Shown here piece by piece: positions 52,173 through 61,306 of a stretch of DNA of 64,000 nt. A model generated the notes under the pieces. That model ran no database searches, was not told the origin of the DNA, and saw only the letters and a program-made list of their open reading frames with translations. A program made the translations under genes and the position numbers. This DNA comes from an uncultured Christensenellaceae bacterium. Its GTDB lineage: Bacteria; Bacillota; Clostridia; Christensenellales; UBA3700. The stretch is taken from positions 62,001 through 126,000 of the forward strand of contig CALWGZ010000002.1 in assembly GCA_944380285.1 (NCBI GenBank), in the 5' to 3' direction. Numbering within the stretch: position 1 is the stretch's first letter; each line of letters starts with the position of its first letter.

Positions 52173-52770
52173 ACGCATTTGCGTGCTTGCGTCGCACAAC
52201 GCGCACAAGCTCGCCGAGATCAGGGCGATACTCGCGGACGAATTCGACAAGGTGCTGTCGCTCAAAGACGTCGGCGTCGAGGTCGACATCGACGAGACGG
52301 GCACGACTTTCGAGCAAAACGCATACATAAAGGCGAAGGCGATCGCCGATCTTTTGCCGGGGTACGCGGTCGTCGCCGACGACAGCGGGCTTTGCGTCCC
52401 CTGTCTGAACGGCGAACCGGGCGTATACTCCGCTCGCTACGCCGGCGAGGTCTGCGACGATCACGCCAACAACCGACTGCTGCTGCACAATCTTCACGAG
52501 CGCGAAAAGACATTGCCGCGCGATCGGACGGCGTATTTCGTCAGCGCGGTCGTACTGCTCTTCCCCGACGGAAGGTATCTCTCGGGCGAAGGCAGAGTGG
52601 ACGGCACGATCTTGGACGAGTACCGCGGCAACGGCGGTTTCGGCTACGATCCGCTGTTCTTGTGCACCGAACTGAACAAGACGTTCGCCGAGGCGACGGC
52701 GGACGAAAAGAACTCGGTCAGTCACCGCGCACGCGCGCTCGCCGAGCTCAAACGCAAACTTCACGCATGA
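52162..52770 (+). CDS. rdgB: XTP/dITP diphosphatase (RdgB/HAM1)
   Basis: 202 residues from the ATG at 52162, with AAGGAGG inside the upstream gene. VLASHNAHKLAEIRAIL is the HAM1 start (S/T-x-N-x-x-K), VVADDSGLCVPCLNGEPGVYSARYAG near 70-95 the active-site region, and GFGYDPLF near 155 the nucleotide-specificity loop. It removes non-canonical purine triphosphates. The pairing rdgB-yfcE is common in Bacillota. Confidence 0.95.
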   Translation: MSNERICVLASHNAHKLAEIRAILADEFDKVLSLKDVGVEVDIDETGTTFEQNAYIKAKAIADLLPGYAVVADDSGLCVPCLNGEPGVYSARYAGEVCDDHANNRLLLHNLHEREKTLPRDRTAYFVSAVVLLFPDGRYLSGEGRVDGTILDEYRGNGGFGYDPLFLCTELNKTFAEATADEKNSVSHRARALAELKRKLHA

Positions 52771-53225
52771 ACATCGTCGTGCTGTCGGACACGCACGGTT
52801 TTCTGCCGTCCGACAAGGAGTTTTTCGATCTGCTCGACGAGGTCGACAGGATATACCATCTCGGCGACGGCTGGGGCGAGATCCGCACTCTCGAATACGC
52901 ATACGGCTCCAAGCTGGTCTACGTCGGCGGCAACAACGACCCCGTCTACGGCAAAGACCAATTGATCGACGACGCCGACGGCACAAAGATATTGCTCACC
53001 CACGGTCACACTTTCGGCGTGAGACACGGCCTCGACCGCCTTGCCGATCACGCGCGCGAAAACGGCGTGCGCTACGTCTTTTACGGGCACACGCACATGC
53101 AGGCGGACGATACGATCGGCGGCGTGAGGCTGATCAATCCCGGCACGTTCCGCCGCGGCAACTATTGCTTTGCGACCGCGTCGGGCGGCAAACTGCTGGT
53201 CAGGCAGATGACAAGATTCGTATAA
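52767..53225 (+). CDS. YfcE/MJ0936-type metallophosphodiesterase
   Basis: 152 residues, ATG overlapping the rdgB stop as ATGA. The calcineurin-like metal motifs are complete: LSDTHG (6-11), HLGD (near 31-34), GGNND (near 53), LTHGH (near 77) and YGHTHMQ (near 108). The family hydrolyses phosphodiesters or small phosphates with Mn; the natural substrate is unclear. Confidence 0.92.
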   Translation: MNIVVLSDTHGFLPSDKEFFDLLDEVDRIYHLGDGWGEIRTLEYAYGSKLVYVGGNNDPVYGKDQLIDDADGTKILLTHGHTFGVRHGLDRLADHARENGVRYVFYGHTHMQADDTIGGVRLINPGTFRRGNYCFATASGGKLLVRQMTRFV

Positions 53226-53246
53226 AATTTTGAGGATATATCACAG

Positions 53247-55067
53247 ATGACAAGAGAGGACATTCGCAACATCGCGATCATAGCACACGTCGACCACGGC
53301 AAGACGACCCTGGTCGACCAATTGCTCAAACAGAACGGCGTCTTCCGCGAAGGCGAGGCGGTCGCCGACAGGGTCATGGACAGCAACGCGCTCGAACGCG
53401 AACGCGGCATCACCATTCTCGCCAAAAACACCGCCGTGCACTACAACGGCATCAAGATCAACATCATCGACACTCCGGGGCACGCCGATTTCGGCGGCGA
53501 GGTGGAGCGCATTTTGTCCATGGTCGACGGCGTATTGCTGCTCGTCGACGCGGTCGAGGGGTGCATGCCTCAAACCCGCTATGTGCTCAAAAAGGCGCTC
53601 GGGCTCAACAAAAAGCCCGTGGTCGTCATCAACAAGGTCGACCGCGGCTGCGATCACGAAAAGATCATCGACGAGGTGCTCGAGCTGTTTTTGGAGCTGG
53701 GCGCGAACGACGATCAGATCGACTTCAAGGTCGTCTACGCCAGCGCAAAGTTGGGCTGGGCGACGCTCGAACCGGGCGCGGTCGGCAAAGATATGCGCCC
53801 GCTGCTCGACACGATCGTCTCCGAGATCCCCGCACCCGAGGGCGACGACACCGACGGTTTGCAGGCGATCATCTGCAACGTCGACTACGACGACTACGTC
53901 GGCAGGATAGGCATCGGCAAGATCGTCCGCGGCTCGATACGCAGCGGTCAATTGGCGGCGCTGTGTCACACCGACGGTACGGTCACGCACGAAAAGGTCG
54001 TCAAGCTCTATCAATTCGAGGGGCTGCGCCGCGTCGAGGCGGACAGGGGCACGGTCGGCGACATCATCGCGCTGAGCGGCATCCAAGACCTCAACATCGG
54101 CGAGACGATCTGCGACGTCGACAAGCCCGACCCGCTCCCCTTCGTTGCGATCGACGAGCCGACGCTGTCGATGACGTTCATGGTCAACGACTCCCCGTTC
54201 GCCGGCAAAGAGGGCAAATTCGTCACCTCGCGCCATCTGCGCGCAAGGCTGTTCCGCGAAGTGATGACCAACGTCAGCATGCGCGTCAAGGAGACGGACA
54301 CGACCGAGGCGTTCGAGGTGTTCGGCAGAGGCGAATTGCATCTGTCCATTTTGATAGAGACGATGCGCCGCGAGGGCTATGAATTTCAAGTTTCGCGTCC
54401 TCGCGTCATTTTCAAGGAGATAGACGGAGTAAAGTGCGAGCCGATCGAGACCGTCGTCGTCGACGTCCCCGACGCCTACGTCGGCGTGGTCATGAACAAA
54501 CTCGGCGCGCGCAAGGGCGAGCTCGAAGACATGACCCCCGACGACAGAGGGGGCACGCGCCTCCCCTTCTCCATCCCGGCGCGCTGCCTTATCGGCTATC
54601 GCGGCGAGATGCTGACCGACACGCGCGGATTCGGCGTGATGACCAACGTGTTTAAGGACTATGAGCCCTACAAGGGCGACATCCAGGAGCGCAGCCGCGG
54701 TTCCGTCGTCGCATTCGAGGACGGCGTAACGACGGCATACGGGCTGTTCAACGCTCAGGAGCGCGCAACGCTGTTCGTCGGACCCGGAGTGCAAGTTTAC
54801 GGCGGTATGATCGTCGGTGAAAACTCACGCGAAGACGACCTTGTCGTCAACGTATGCAAAAAGAAGCAATTGACCAACAACCGCGCCGCCGGCAGCGAAG
54901 ACGCGCTCAAATTGGTGACGCCGCGCACGCTGTCGCTCGAGCAATGCCTCGAATTCATCGCCGACGACGAGCTGGTCGAGGTCACGCCCAAGAGCATCCG
55001 CCTGCGCAAGACCATCCTCAACAAGGAACAGCGCCTCAAAATGCAGGCAAGGCTCAAAAAGGATTGA
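53247..55067 (+). CDS. typA: Translational GTPase TypA/BipA
   Basis: 606 residues, full length. G1 AHVDHGKTT (14-22), switch [14 protein letters not shown] near 76, NKVDR near 131 as G4 and SA(K) near 175, then EF-G-like domains II, III and V ([15 protein letters not shown]) and the TypA-specific C-terminal domain with [17 protein letters not shown]. It binds the ribosome and supports 50S assembly and stress adaptation. GAGG stands ten bases before ATG. It ends the four-gene operon, with a short terminator behind it. Confidence 0.97.
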   Translation: MTREDIRNIAIIAHVDHGKTTLVDQLLKQNGVFREGEAVADRVMDSNALERERGITILAKNTAVHYNGIKINIIDTPGHADFGGEVERILSMVDGVLLLVDAVEGCMPQTRYVLKKALGLNKKPVVVINKVDRGCDHEKIIDEVLELFLELGANDDQIDFKVVYASAKLGWATLEPGAVGKDMRPLLDTIVSEIPAPEGDDTDGLQAIICNVDYDDYVGRIGIGKIVRGSIRSGQLAALCHTDGTVTHEKVVKLYQFEGLRRVEADRGTVGDIIALSGIQDLNIGETICDVDKPDPLPFVAIDEPTLSMTFMVNDSPFAGKEGKFVTSRHLRARLFREVMTNVSMRVKETDTTEAFEVFGRGELHLSILIETMRREGYEFQVSRPRVIFKEIDGVKCEPIETVVVDVPDAYVGVVMNKLGARKGELEDMTPDDRGGTRLPFSIPARCLIGYRGEMLTDTRGFGVMTNVFKDYEPYKGDIQERSRGSVVAFEDGVTTAYGLFNAQERATLFVGPGVQVYGGMIVGENSREDDLVVNVCKKKQLTNNRAAGSEDALKLVTPRTLSLEQCLEFIADDELVEVTPKSIRLRKTILNKEQRLKMQARLKKD

Positions 55068-55071
55068 AGAT

Positions 55072-55091
55072 CGCCCCGAAAGGGGCGTTTT
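55072..55091 (+). terminator. Terminator of the typA operon
   Basis: Six-bp GC stem CGCCCC/GGGGCG with a GAAA tetraloop, followed by TTTT; short but well formed, five bases after the stop. Confidence 0.75.
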
Positions 55092-55134
55092 CCGCATACA
55101 TATCCGCAATTTTGCCGCACGGCAAGGAGACAAT

Positions 55135-56166
55135 ATGCTCGCTTACACTTTTTTCTCACACGGTGATTTTCGCCTTGTCGAAAAGCCTCTTCCATCCGTC
55201 AAAGCGCCGACGGACGCGATCGTCGAGATCACGCTCTCGTCGATATGCACGAGCGACCTTCACATCAAACACGGCGAGGTGCCGCGCGCCGTCCCCGGCA
55301 TAACGGTCGGGCACGAAGCGGTCGGCATTGTCCGCGAGGTCGGGAGCGCGGTGCGCAAAGTCCGTCCCGGCGACCGCGTCGCGATCAACGTCGAGACCTT
55401 TTGCGGCGATTGCTTTTTCTGCCGCAACGGCTGGGTCAACAACTGCACTCTTCCCGACGGAGGATGGGCGCTCGGCTGCCGTATAGACGGCGTTCAGGCG
55501 GGATATGCGCGCGTTCCGATGGCGGACAATGGGCTGTCGCTCATCCCTGACGGAGTGGACGACCTGCACGCGCTGTTTGTCGGCGACATCCTCGCGACCG
55601 GATATTGGGCGGCAAAGATCGCCGAGATCGAGCGCGGCTCGACCGTAGCGGTAATAGGCGCGGGTCCGACGGGGATATGCGCGTTGCAATGCGCAAAGCT
55701 GCGCTCTCCGTCCCAAATTTTCGTCTGCGAAAAAGACGCGGCGCGGCGCGAATTTGTACGCGCACACTACCCGTACGCACGCGTGTTCGCGCCCCGGGAA
55801 TTTGAAGCGGCTTGCAAATCTCTCGAACGCGGCGGCGCGGACAGCGTCCTTGAGGTCGCCGGCGGCGACGACACATTCGAACTTGCATGGAAGTGCGCCC
55901 GCCCCAACGCCGTCGTCGTCATCGTCGCGATGTACGGCAAGCCGCAAACACTGCCCCTTCCCGACATGTACGGCAAGAACCTCACCTTCAAGACGGGCGG
56001 CGTCGACGGCTGCGACTGCGACGAAATATTGCGGCTGATCGCCGAGGGCAAATTGGACACGTCGCCGCTTGTCACCCACACTTTCCCGCTCTCCCGCGCC
56101 GATGAGGCTTACGCGCTGTTCGAAAGCCGCAAGGACGGCGTGATCAAGGTGGCGTTGAAGCCGTAA
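55135..56166 (+). CDS. Zinc-dependent medium-chain alcohol dehydrogenase
   Basis: 343 residues. Catalytic-zinc residues are Cys38 (SICTSD) and the GHEAVG histidine/glutamate near 59-60; the structural-zinc cysteines lie in CGDCFFCRNGWVNNC near 89-103. The Rossmann motif VAVIGAGPTGICALQ is near 170. It resembles the threonine/sorbitol/formaldehyde-type dehydrogenase group; the substrate is not deducible. AAGGAG before ATG; single gene. Confidence 0.93.
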   Translation: MLAYTFFSHGDFRLVEKPLPSVKAPTDAIVEITLSSICTSDLHIKHGEVPRAVPGITVGHEAVGIVREVGSAVRKVRPGDRVAINVETFCGDCFFCRNGWVNNCTLPDGGWALGCRIDGVQAGYARVPMADNGLSLIPDGVDDLHALFVGDILATGYWAAKIAEIERGSTVAVIGAGPTGICALQCAKLRSPSQIFVCEKDAARREFVRAHYPYARVFAPREFEAACKSLERGGADSVLEVAGGDDTFELAWKCARPNAVVVIVAMYGKPQTLPLPDMYGKNLTFKTGGVDGCDCDEILRLIAEGKLDTSPLVTHTFPLSRADEAYALFESRKDGVIKVALKP

Positions 56167-56213
56167 AAGCGCGCCCTCACTCCAGGTGCGTACACTCAAA
56201 TCATAGTTTTATA

Positions 56214-56246
56214 GACACGGACGCCAAAAAGTCCGTGTCATATTTT
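56214..56246 (+). terminator. Terminator between alcohol dehydrogenase and ATP-grasp genes
   Basis: Nine-bp perfect stem GACACGGAC (56214-56222) with GTCCGTGTC (56231-56239), then ATATTTT. Its right arm covers the stop codon of the convergent ATP-grasp gene. Confidence 0.75.
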
Positions 56247-57032
56247 CATCGAAAAATAGTCCGCCAACCGCCTCGCAACGTCGATATCCGTCAACGCATA
56301 CAGCATGCGCGCACCGACCGGATCTTCAATTTCGCCCAACACATATCCGCCGTCATGCGGCAAAAAGTCGACGCCTATCCAATCGCTTCCGAGCCTCGCG
56401 CAGATTTTCTTTGCCGCTCTCCTCACCTGTTCGGGCGGCTGCACAATGCGCGCTTTACCGCCGAGCGACCAATTGCTGCGGAAGCCCTCCCCACGTCTTT
56501 CCGCCGCGGCGACGACCTCGCCGCCGAGCATATAGACTCGCATATCTATGCCGGGGGCGGAGCACATCGGTTGGACGATGTAATCTGCTTGCCTCCCCTC
56601 CGACATTCGGCACGCTTCGTCGTAATCGCGCGCACAAAACACCTGCTTGCCGCCGTGCCCGTCCCTCGTCTTGACGACGACGGGGAAGTCGAACATCCCT
56701 TTGCGATACTCATCCGCCGTCACTGTCGGCAGCACGGGTATGCCGCACTCGCGGCACAGCTCATATGTCGCATATTTGTCGTTTGCCGTCGCGCAAGTAG
56801 CGGAATTGTTGAAAACGGGTATCCCCTTCCCCTCAAAAAACCTGTTCACGGAGGCGTTGCGCGTGCGCGCGATCACGAAGTCGGGCGTCTCATTTGGCAA
56901 TTCGCCCACCGCATGCGCGACGACGAGGTCGAGCCTTGCGCCCTTTCGCGCAAACTCTTCGCGCAGTCTGCCGACGAACCATTCGTTGCGCTCCGCGTCC
57001 TCGCGCTCATAGATCAAAAGGCCGCGTTTCAA
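56238..57032 (-). CDS. RimK-like ATP-grasp ligase, second of a tandem pair
   Basis: 264 residues from a TTG at 57032 that overlaps the previous stop as TTGA, with GAGGAAAGG just upstream. An N-terminal pre-ATP-grasp domain precedes the ATP-grasp fold: VVVKTRDGHGGKQVF near 131-145, YIVQPMC near 168, IGVDFLPHDGGYVLGEIEDP near 226-245, the last with the Mg-binding acidic residues. RimK-like enzymes add amino acids to a carboxylate (glutamate tails, dipeptides, cofactors). It is a paralogue of the gene before it. Substrate unknown. Confidence 0.85.
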   Translation of the reverse strand: MKRGLLIYEREDAERNEWFVGRLREEFARKGARLDLVVAHAVGELPNETPDFVIARTRNASVNRFFEGKGIPVFNNSATCATANDKYATYELCRECGIPVLPTVTADEYRKGMFDFPVVVKTRDGHGGKQVFCARDYDEACRMSEGRQADYIVQPMCSAPGIDMRVYMLGGEVVAAAERRGEGFRSNWSLGGKARIVQPPEQVRRAAKKICARLGSDWIGVDFLPHDGGYVLGEIEDPVGARMLYALTDIDVARRLADYFSMKI

Positions 57033-57892
57033 ATCCTTTCCTCGATATATTCGACGATCTTGTCCGCCATATTTACGCCCGTGCAATCGAGACTGCTCTT
57101 GAAGTTGGGGTTGGAATTGACCTCGCACACGAGAGGCCCGGCTCCGCCGAACAACAGATCGACGCCGCAAAAATCCGCGCCGACCGCCTCGCTTGCGGCG
57201 AGCGCCGCGCGGCGTTGTTCATCCGACAGTTCATACGGCTTCATCTTGCCGCCGAGGGTGATGTTTGAGCGAAAATCGCGGTCGTTATAGCGATACATCG
57301 CAGACACGACCTTGCCGCCGACGATATTGACGCGCACGTCTTGGCCGGCGCTCTCGGCGACAAACTTTTGCATCAAAAACTCTCGCGCCCCGATCTTGTC
57401 GATCACCGCATTTGCCTCTTCAAGTGAGCGAGCAAGCCACACTTCCCATCCGAACGAACCGCACGCCTCTTTGACGACCATAGGCAGACCGAGAGCCTGC
57501 GCCGCGCGCTCGACGAAGCGCCTATCCGAATAGCCGACCGTGTCGAACGTCTTTGGAGCAAAGACGGTGGTCGGCATTTCCGCTTTGCCGTCGAGGCACA
57601 TCGCGGTCAAGATCTTGCTGTCGCAGATCTCGATCGTCCGCGCGGAATTGAACACCTTCATCCCCGCCCTTTCGAGACGGCGCGCCGCATGGACGTCTTT
57701 GTCCCAAAAGATGACGAAGTCCGCGTCGACGACGCCGTGCGGCAGCTCATCGAACGGTGTGCAAAATTCGTCGGTACGGACGATGTCGAGCGCGATGCCG
57801 CGCCTTTCCGCCGCCTGTTGCAAAAAGCGGTAGACGGACAAAAACTTTTCGGTGTTCAAAAACGCGTTGACCGCGAGCAGACCTCTCTTCAT
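57029..57892 (-). CDS. RimK-like ATP-grasp ligase, first of a tandem pair
   Basis: 287 residues from the ATG at 57892 (GGAGG upstream). MKRGLLAVNAFLNTEKF begins a pre-ATP-grasp domain; the ATP-grasp part has MVVKEACGSFGWEVWLA near 159-175, FLMQKFV near 193 and FCGVDLLFGGAGPLVCEVNSNPNF near 238-261, the typical ENSxP-like Mg site of alpha-amino-acid ligases. The NPNF ending is that of lysine-biosynthesis/RimK-type ligases. Its partner lacks the final Asn motif (EIEDP), so the two differ in specificity or one is modified. Confidence 0.87.
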   Translation of the reverse strand: MKRGLLAVNAFLNTEKFLSVYRFLQQAAERRGIALDIVRTDEFCTPFDELPHGVVDADFVIFWDKDVHAARRLERAGMKVFNSARTIEICDSKILTAMCLDGKAEMPTTVFAPKTFDTVGYSDRRFVERAAQALGLPMVVKEACGSFGWEVWLARSLEEANAVIDKIGAREFLMQKFVAESAGQDVRVNIVGGKVVSAMYRYNDRDFRSNITLGGKMKPYELSDEQRRAALAASEAVGADFCGVDLLFGGAGPLVCEVNSNPNFKSSLDCTGVNMADKIVEYIEERI

Positions 57893-57907
57893 ATTGCCTC
57901 CGCATAT

Positions 57908-57936
57908 ATAATAGCGCAACGCCGCGCAAAAAGCAA
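57908..57936 (-). promoter_or_regulatory. Promoter of the ATP-grasp pair
   Basis: Minus strand TTGCTT (57936-57931), 17-base spacer, TATTAT (57913-57908). Confidence 0.6.
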
Positions 57937-57963
57937 TCGCAACGCGCCTCTCGAGCTTCATCC

Positions 57964-57992
57964 TTGACAATCTGCGCGGCGTCGGTTATACT
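57964..57992 (+). promoter_or_regulatory. Promoter of the ECF sigma factor operon
   Basis: TTGACA at 57964-57969, 17-base spacer, TATACT at 57987-57992: a vegetative promoter, so basal expression does not need the ECF factor itself. Confidence 0.75.
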
Positions 57993-58038
57993 GAAATCGA
58001 AAAATCCCAACAAAAACCTCTCGGAGATTGTTATCATA

Positions 58039-58572
58039 ATGTATATGGGCACGGACAAGCGCAAATTGGAATCGAAAGTCGCCGCACTCGCCGGCGGCGA
58101 TACGCGCGCGTTCGATTACATATACGAGCACACCAACCGCGCCGTCTACTTTGCGATCCTCTACATTGTCGGCAACAAGCACGACGCCGAAGATCTGCTG
58201 CAAGACACCTATGTTCGCGCGCTGCGCTCTTTGGGCGCCTATCGCGAGGACAACTTCACCGGCTGGCTGGTGCAGATGGGCAAAAATCTCGCGCTCAACC
58301 ACGTCAAGCGCGCAAAGCGTGAGGTCGCGACCGATTTTGCCGAGCAGTCATGGCGATTCGGCGCAAAGGAGGAGCCTCTGCCCTATGTCTATGACGTCGC
58401 GGCGAAGGCTTTGACCGAGGAGGAATACCGCATCGTGATGATGTGTTCGGTCGCCGGCTACAAGCGGCGCGAGGTCGCGGCGATGCTGAACATGCCGATA
58501 GGCACGGTGACATGGAAGTATAACGAGGCGCTCAAAAAGTTGCGCGCAAAATTGAACAAGGAGGACATATGA
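58039..58572 (+). CDS. ECF-type RNA polymerase sigma factor
   Basis: 177 residues. Region 2 runs from about 20 to 85 (AFDYIYEHTNRAVYFAILYI, NKHDAEDLLQDTYVRAL, FTGWLVQMGKNLALNHVK), and region 4 from about 122 to 172 with ALTEEEYRIVMMCSVAGYKRREVAAML and IGTVTWKYNEALKKLRAKL. Region 3 is absent, as in ECF factors. I place the start at the ATG 58039; GGAG lies 12 bases upstream and ATG 58045 is an alternative. It overlaps the anti-sigma-like gene as ATGA, so they are translationally coupled. Confidence 0.92.
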   Translation: MYMGTDKRKLESKVAALAGGDTRAFDYIYEHTNRAVYFAILYIVGNKHDAEDLLQDTYVRALRSLGAYREDNFTGWLVQMGKNLALNHVKRAKREVATDFAEQSWRFGAKEEPLPYVYDVAAKALTEEEYRIVMMCSVAGYKRREVAAMLNMPIGTVTWKYNEALKKLRAKLNKEDI

Positions 58573-59705
58573 AGGACGTCGAAAAGTTGCTCAAAGAAAG
58601 CTCCGCCGACGTGCTCCCCGGCGACGAAGTCAAGGAGCGCGTGCGCGCGGAACTCGGGCTGGGCGCGCAGACGGAGCGCCGCGCCGCGGCGGCTCACGGC
58701 GGCACGTTCGCGCTAGGCAAAAACACCAAGATCGCTCTCATTGCGGCGGCGCTCGTCGTGATCTTGACTATGTGCGTCGTCCTGCCGATCGTTTTGGACG
58801 GCGGCTCGTCGTCCGTTCCGCCCGCTCCTCCGATATTGATGTCGACACAAGGCGACTTCTACGCATACAGCGCGCTCGCCGCGGGCTCGGTGCTTGCCGT
58901 GATGAACTCGTCCGGCGCGCTTGCGCTCGCGCTGCCCTCGCCCGAAGTCCAAGCGGCGATCCGCGACTCTGCCGAGGAATATCTGCGCCTTGTCGACGGC
59001 TTGCTGTCCGGCGGCGAGATCTCTCACACTTCCGCCGAGGTGCCTCAAAAATATGCGCAATACGCATACGCGATGACAGTCTCTGGCACGGGACTCGGCG
59101 GCAACACGCTGACCTACACCCTCTACTACAACGAGAATCTGTCGTCCGAAGAGATCGACGGCGAGGAAACGGAGCGCGAATACGACATCGAGGGAGTGCT
59201 GTCCACGCCGAACGGCGACTACGCCGTGCGCGGCGGCAGAGAGTCCGAGAGCGAATACGACAAGGACGAGTCGGAAGAAGAGGAAGAGCTGTGGTTCAAC
59301 GCCTACATCGGCGAAAGCTCGTACATCCGCGTCGAACAGGAGTCCGAACGCGAATCGGAAGACGGCGAAGAGGAGCTTGAGCGCTCCCACCTGATCTCGC
59401 TGATCGAAAACGGCAAAGTCGTCGAGAGCACTACCGTCGACCTTGCACAGGAAGACGGCGAGACCGAGGTCGAATTGACCGTCAAGAGAGACGGCGCCGT
59501 CGACAAATTGCAATTCACGCGCGAGACGCGCGGCGGCAAGGATATATTGTACGCACGCGCGCAATTCTCGGCGGGCGACGCGTCCTTCCGCGTCTATGTC
59601 GAGGACGGCGGCTATCGCTTCGAATTTGTCGACGGTGATGAAGACGACGACTTTGACGACGACGATGACGATGACGACGATCGCCCTTACGGCGGCAGAC
59701 ATTGA
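58569..59705 (+). CDS. Membrane anti-sigma-like protein with a large acidic ectodomain
   Basis: 378 residues. A cytoplasmic N-terminus of about 50 residues (KDVEKLLKESSADVLPGDEV) could hold the sigma factor; one membrane helix spans 54-76. The outer part (about 95-360) is beta-rich: FYAYSALAAGSVLAVMNSSG, EYLRLVDGLLSGGEI, YAYAMTVSG, LYYNENLSSEEIDGE. It ends in an almost pure aspartate tract (360-372). This ectodomain is clearly related to the lipoprotein encoded next. A zinc-binding anti-sigma motif is missing, so the role is inferred from gene order and topology. The acidic tail suggests calcium or cation binding. Confidence 0.72.
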   Translation: MKDVEKLLKESSADVLPGDEVKERVRAELGLGAQTERRAAAAHGGTFALGKNTKIALIAAALVVILTMCVVLPIVLDGGSSSVPPAPPILMSTQGDFYAYSALAAGSVLAVMNSSGALALALPSPEVQAAIRDSAEEYLRLVDGLLSGGEISHTSAEVPQKYAQYAYAMTVSGTGLGGNTLTYTLYYNENLSSEEIDGEETEREYDIEGVLSTPNGDYAVRGGRESESEYDKDESEEEEELWFNAYIGESSYIRVEQESERESEDGEEELERSHLISLIENGKVVESTTVDLAQEDGETEVELTVKRDGAVDKLQFTRETRGGKDILYARAQFSAGDASFRVYVEDGGYRFEFVDGDEDDDFDDDDDDDDDRPYGGRH

Positions 59706-59719
59706 CGGCTGTCTCCTCT

Positions 59720-59749
59720 CGCCGCTCCGCTTCGGGGCGGCGTTTTTTT
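59720..59749 (+). terminator. Terminator of the sigma/anti-sigma operon
   Basis: Nine-bp stem (59720-59728 with 59734-59742, one T-G pair), five-base loop, then seven T. Confidence 0.93.
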
Positions 59750-59834
59750 GCCGAAAAATTTTTTCGAGATCTCCAACAATTTGATCTTTTCGGTTGTTGA
59801 TTAAGTACAAAACCAAACACGGGAGGACCCAATT

Positions 59835-60818
59835 ATGAAAAAGACAACTTTGATCATCTTGCTCGCACTTGTCCTTGCTTTGGGCGCGGTCGGGCTTGCA
59901 GGCTGCGACTTGGACGGCCTTTCCGGCAAGGTATCGCCCGGAGAATTTGAGACTGACGAACAGGTATTCGGTTTCAGCGCCGCTTCCGCGGCGACGGTGA
60001 TCTCGGCGATGAACGGCGGCAGTGCGTCCGAGGCGGCTCTCGCCCTCGCTCCTACGGGCGAAGTCACCGACGAAGCGGTGCTCGCCGAACTCAACGACTA
60101 TATGTTCCTTGTCGAGAGCATTTTGGCAGACGGCGCGTTCGGCTTTGAGATCGTCGACTCCGACCTCGAGGGCTACGCCCACAAGATGACCGTATCCTAC
60201 AAAGACATCACCGGCGCGGCGGTCGACTATGAGATGTACTACAACGAAGAGGTCGTCAGCTCCGAGACGGAGTGGGACGACGGCGAAGAAGAGACCGAGA
60301 CCGTAAACAGGATCGAGGGCGTCCTGCGCGTCGACGGCGTAGATTATCCGATGAGCGGCTTCTCCGAAGTCTCGGCAGAAGGAGACGAAAACGAGCGCGA
60401 ACACGAATTGCGCGTCGACATGGGCGACGGCAAGAGCCTCGTCGTCGAACAGGAGATCGAGAACGAGCGCGACGAACAGGAACAGGAGTACGTCTACTCC
60501 GTCTACGACGGCAGACGCCTCGTCGAACAGAGCGTGTTCTCCTTTGAGCAAGAGCGCGACGAGACCGAGATCGAACTCGAACAGCGCGTCCGCGGCGAAG
60601 ACGGCTCGATGACGACTACCCTCTTCTCGTTCGAGAAAGAAAATGAACACGGCAAAGAGGTCATCCGCATCGACATCCGCGGCAACGGCGGCAACGTGCG
60701 CGGCAGCTACATCGTCTCTGTCGAGACCGCCGGTGACGGCACGAGCGGCTATGTCTACACCAAGGTCGGCGGCGACGGACAGCAGCACTGTTTCGACAGA
60801 CACCAAGACCGCGACTGA
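59835..60818 (+). CDS. Lipoprotein paralogous to the anti-sigma ectodomain
   Basis: 327 residues. Signal peptide with lipobox LAGC (Cys24), GGGAGG before the ATG. Its body repeats the layout of the preceding protein: VFGFSAASAATVISAMNGG, LNDYMFLVESILADG, YAHKMTVSYKDITG, YYNEEVVSSETEWDDGEEE, then alternating strands rich in Glu and Asp. Related folds on an anti-sigma and a free lipoprotein suggest that the lipoprotein is a target, ligand or decoy for the sensor. It stands alone between terminators; the promoter region (59760-59830) holds CAACAA/TTGTTG arms at 59774-59799 but no clear vegetative boxes, so control by the ECF factor is possible. Confidence 0.8.
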   Translation: MKKTTLIILLALVLALGAVGLAGCDLDGLSGKVSPGEFETDEQVFGFSAASAATVISAMNGGSASEAALALAPTGEVTDEAVLAELNDYMFLVESILADGAFGFEIVDSDLEGYAHKMTVSYKDITGAAVDYEMYYNEEVVSSETEWDDGEEETETVNRIEGVLRVDGVDYPMSGFSEVSAEGDENEREHELRVDMGDGKSLVVEQEIENERDEQEQEYVYSVYDGRRLVEQSVFSFEQERDETEIELEQRVRGEDGSMTTTLFSFEKENEHGKEVIRIDIRGNGGNVRGSYIVSVETAGDGTSGYVYTKVGGDGQQHCFDRHQDRD

Positions 60819-60838
60819 ACGCGACACAACTCAATATC

Positions 60839-60875
60839 GCGCGGCTTCCGAGCACCTTTCGGGGCCGCGCTTTTT
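60839..60875 (+). terminator. Terminator of the lipoprotein gene
   Basis: Seven-bp stem GCGCGGC (60839-60845) with GCCGCGC (60864-60870), partly paired interior, then five T. Confidence 0.88.
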
Positions 60876-60884
60876 GCCATTTCC

Positions 60885-61029
60885 GATCGAAGGGCTTCGC
60901 CTACTGCGAAAGCGGCTGCGCCGCCGAACTCTACGCATACGCGTGAGAGTTCGGCGACTGTCTGAAGGTACACCAAACGCAAAAGCGACACGTTTAACCG
61001 TGTCGCTTCCCTCTGCCTCTCTCCTTCAG
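60885..61029. repeat. Hairpin-rich 140-bp repeat, copy 1 (left end diverged)
   Basis: The shared core starts at 60891 and runs through TCTGAAGG (60961-60968). It is followed by a CACCAAACGC link and a 10-bp stem hairpin (60983-61008) with a pyrimidine tail. The left CCTTCAGAG end seen in the other copies is missing. The gene-free stretch 60876-61439 consists of these four copies. Confidence 0.85.
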
Positions 61030-61164
61030 AGGGCTTCGCCTGCGGCGAAAGCGGCTGCGCCGCCGAACTCTACGCTTACGCGTGAGAGATTCGGCGACTG
61101 TCTGAAGGTACACCAAACGCAAAAGCGACACGTTTTATCGTGTCGCTTCTCTTCTTTTTATGCT
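61023..61164. repeat. Hairpin-rich 140-bp repeat, copy 2
   Basis: Bounded by the inverted ends CCTTCAGAG (61023-61031) and TCTGAAGG (61101-61108), an 86-bp core of nested GC hairpins. It is followed by a 10-bp stem (61123-61132 with 61139-61148) and a T-rich tail that looks like a plus-strand terminator. Confidence 0.88.
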
Positions 61165-61306
61165 CCTTCAGAGGGCTTCGCCTACGGCGAAAGCGGCTTA
61201 CGCCGCCGAACTCTACGCTTCGCGTGAGAGATTCGGCGTCTAGTGAAGGTGCACCAAAGCCAAAGGGCACGACTTGTTGTCGTGCCTCTATCTTCTTCCT
61301 TTCGCA
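61165..61306. repeat. Hairpin-rich 140-bp repeat, copy 3
   Basis: Core 61165-61249 with the same ends, the right one altered to GTGAAGG. The following hairpin has a different stem, GGCACGAC/GTCGTGCC (61266-61286), in the same position, so structure is kept while sequence changed. Confidence 0.88.
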
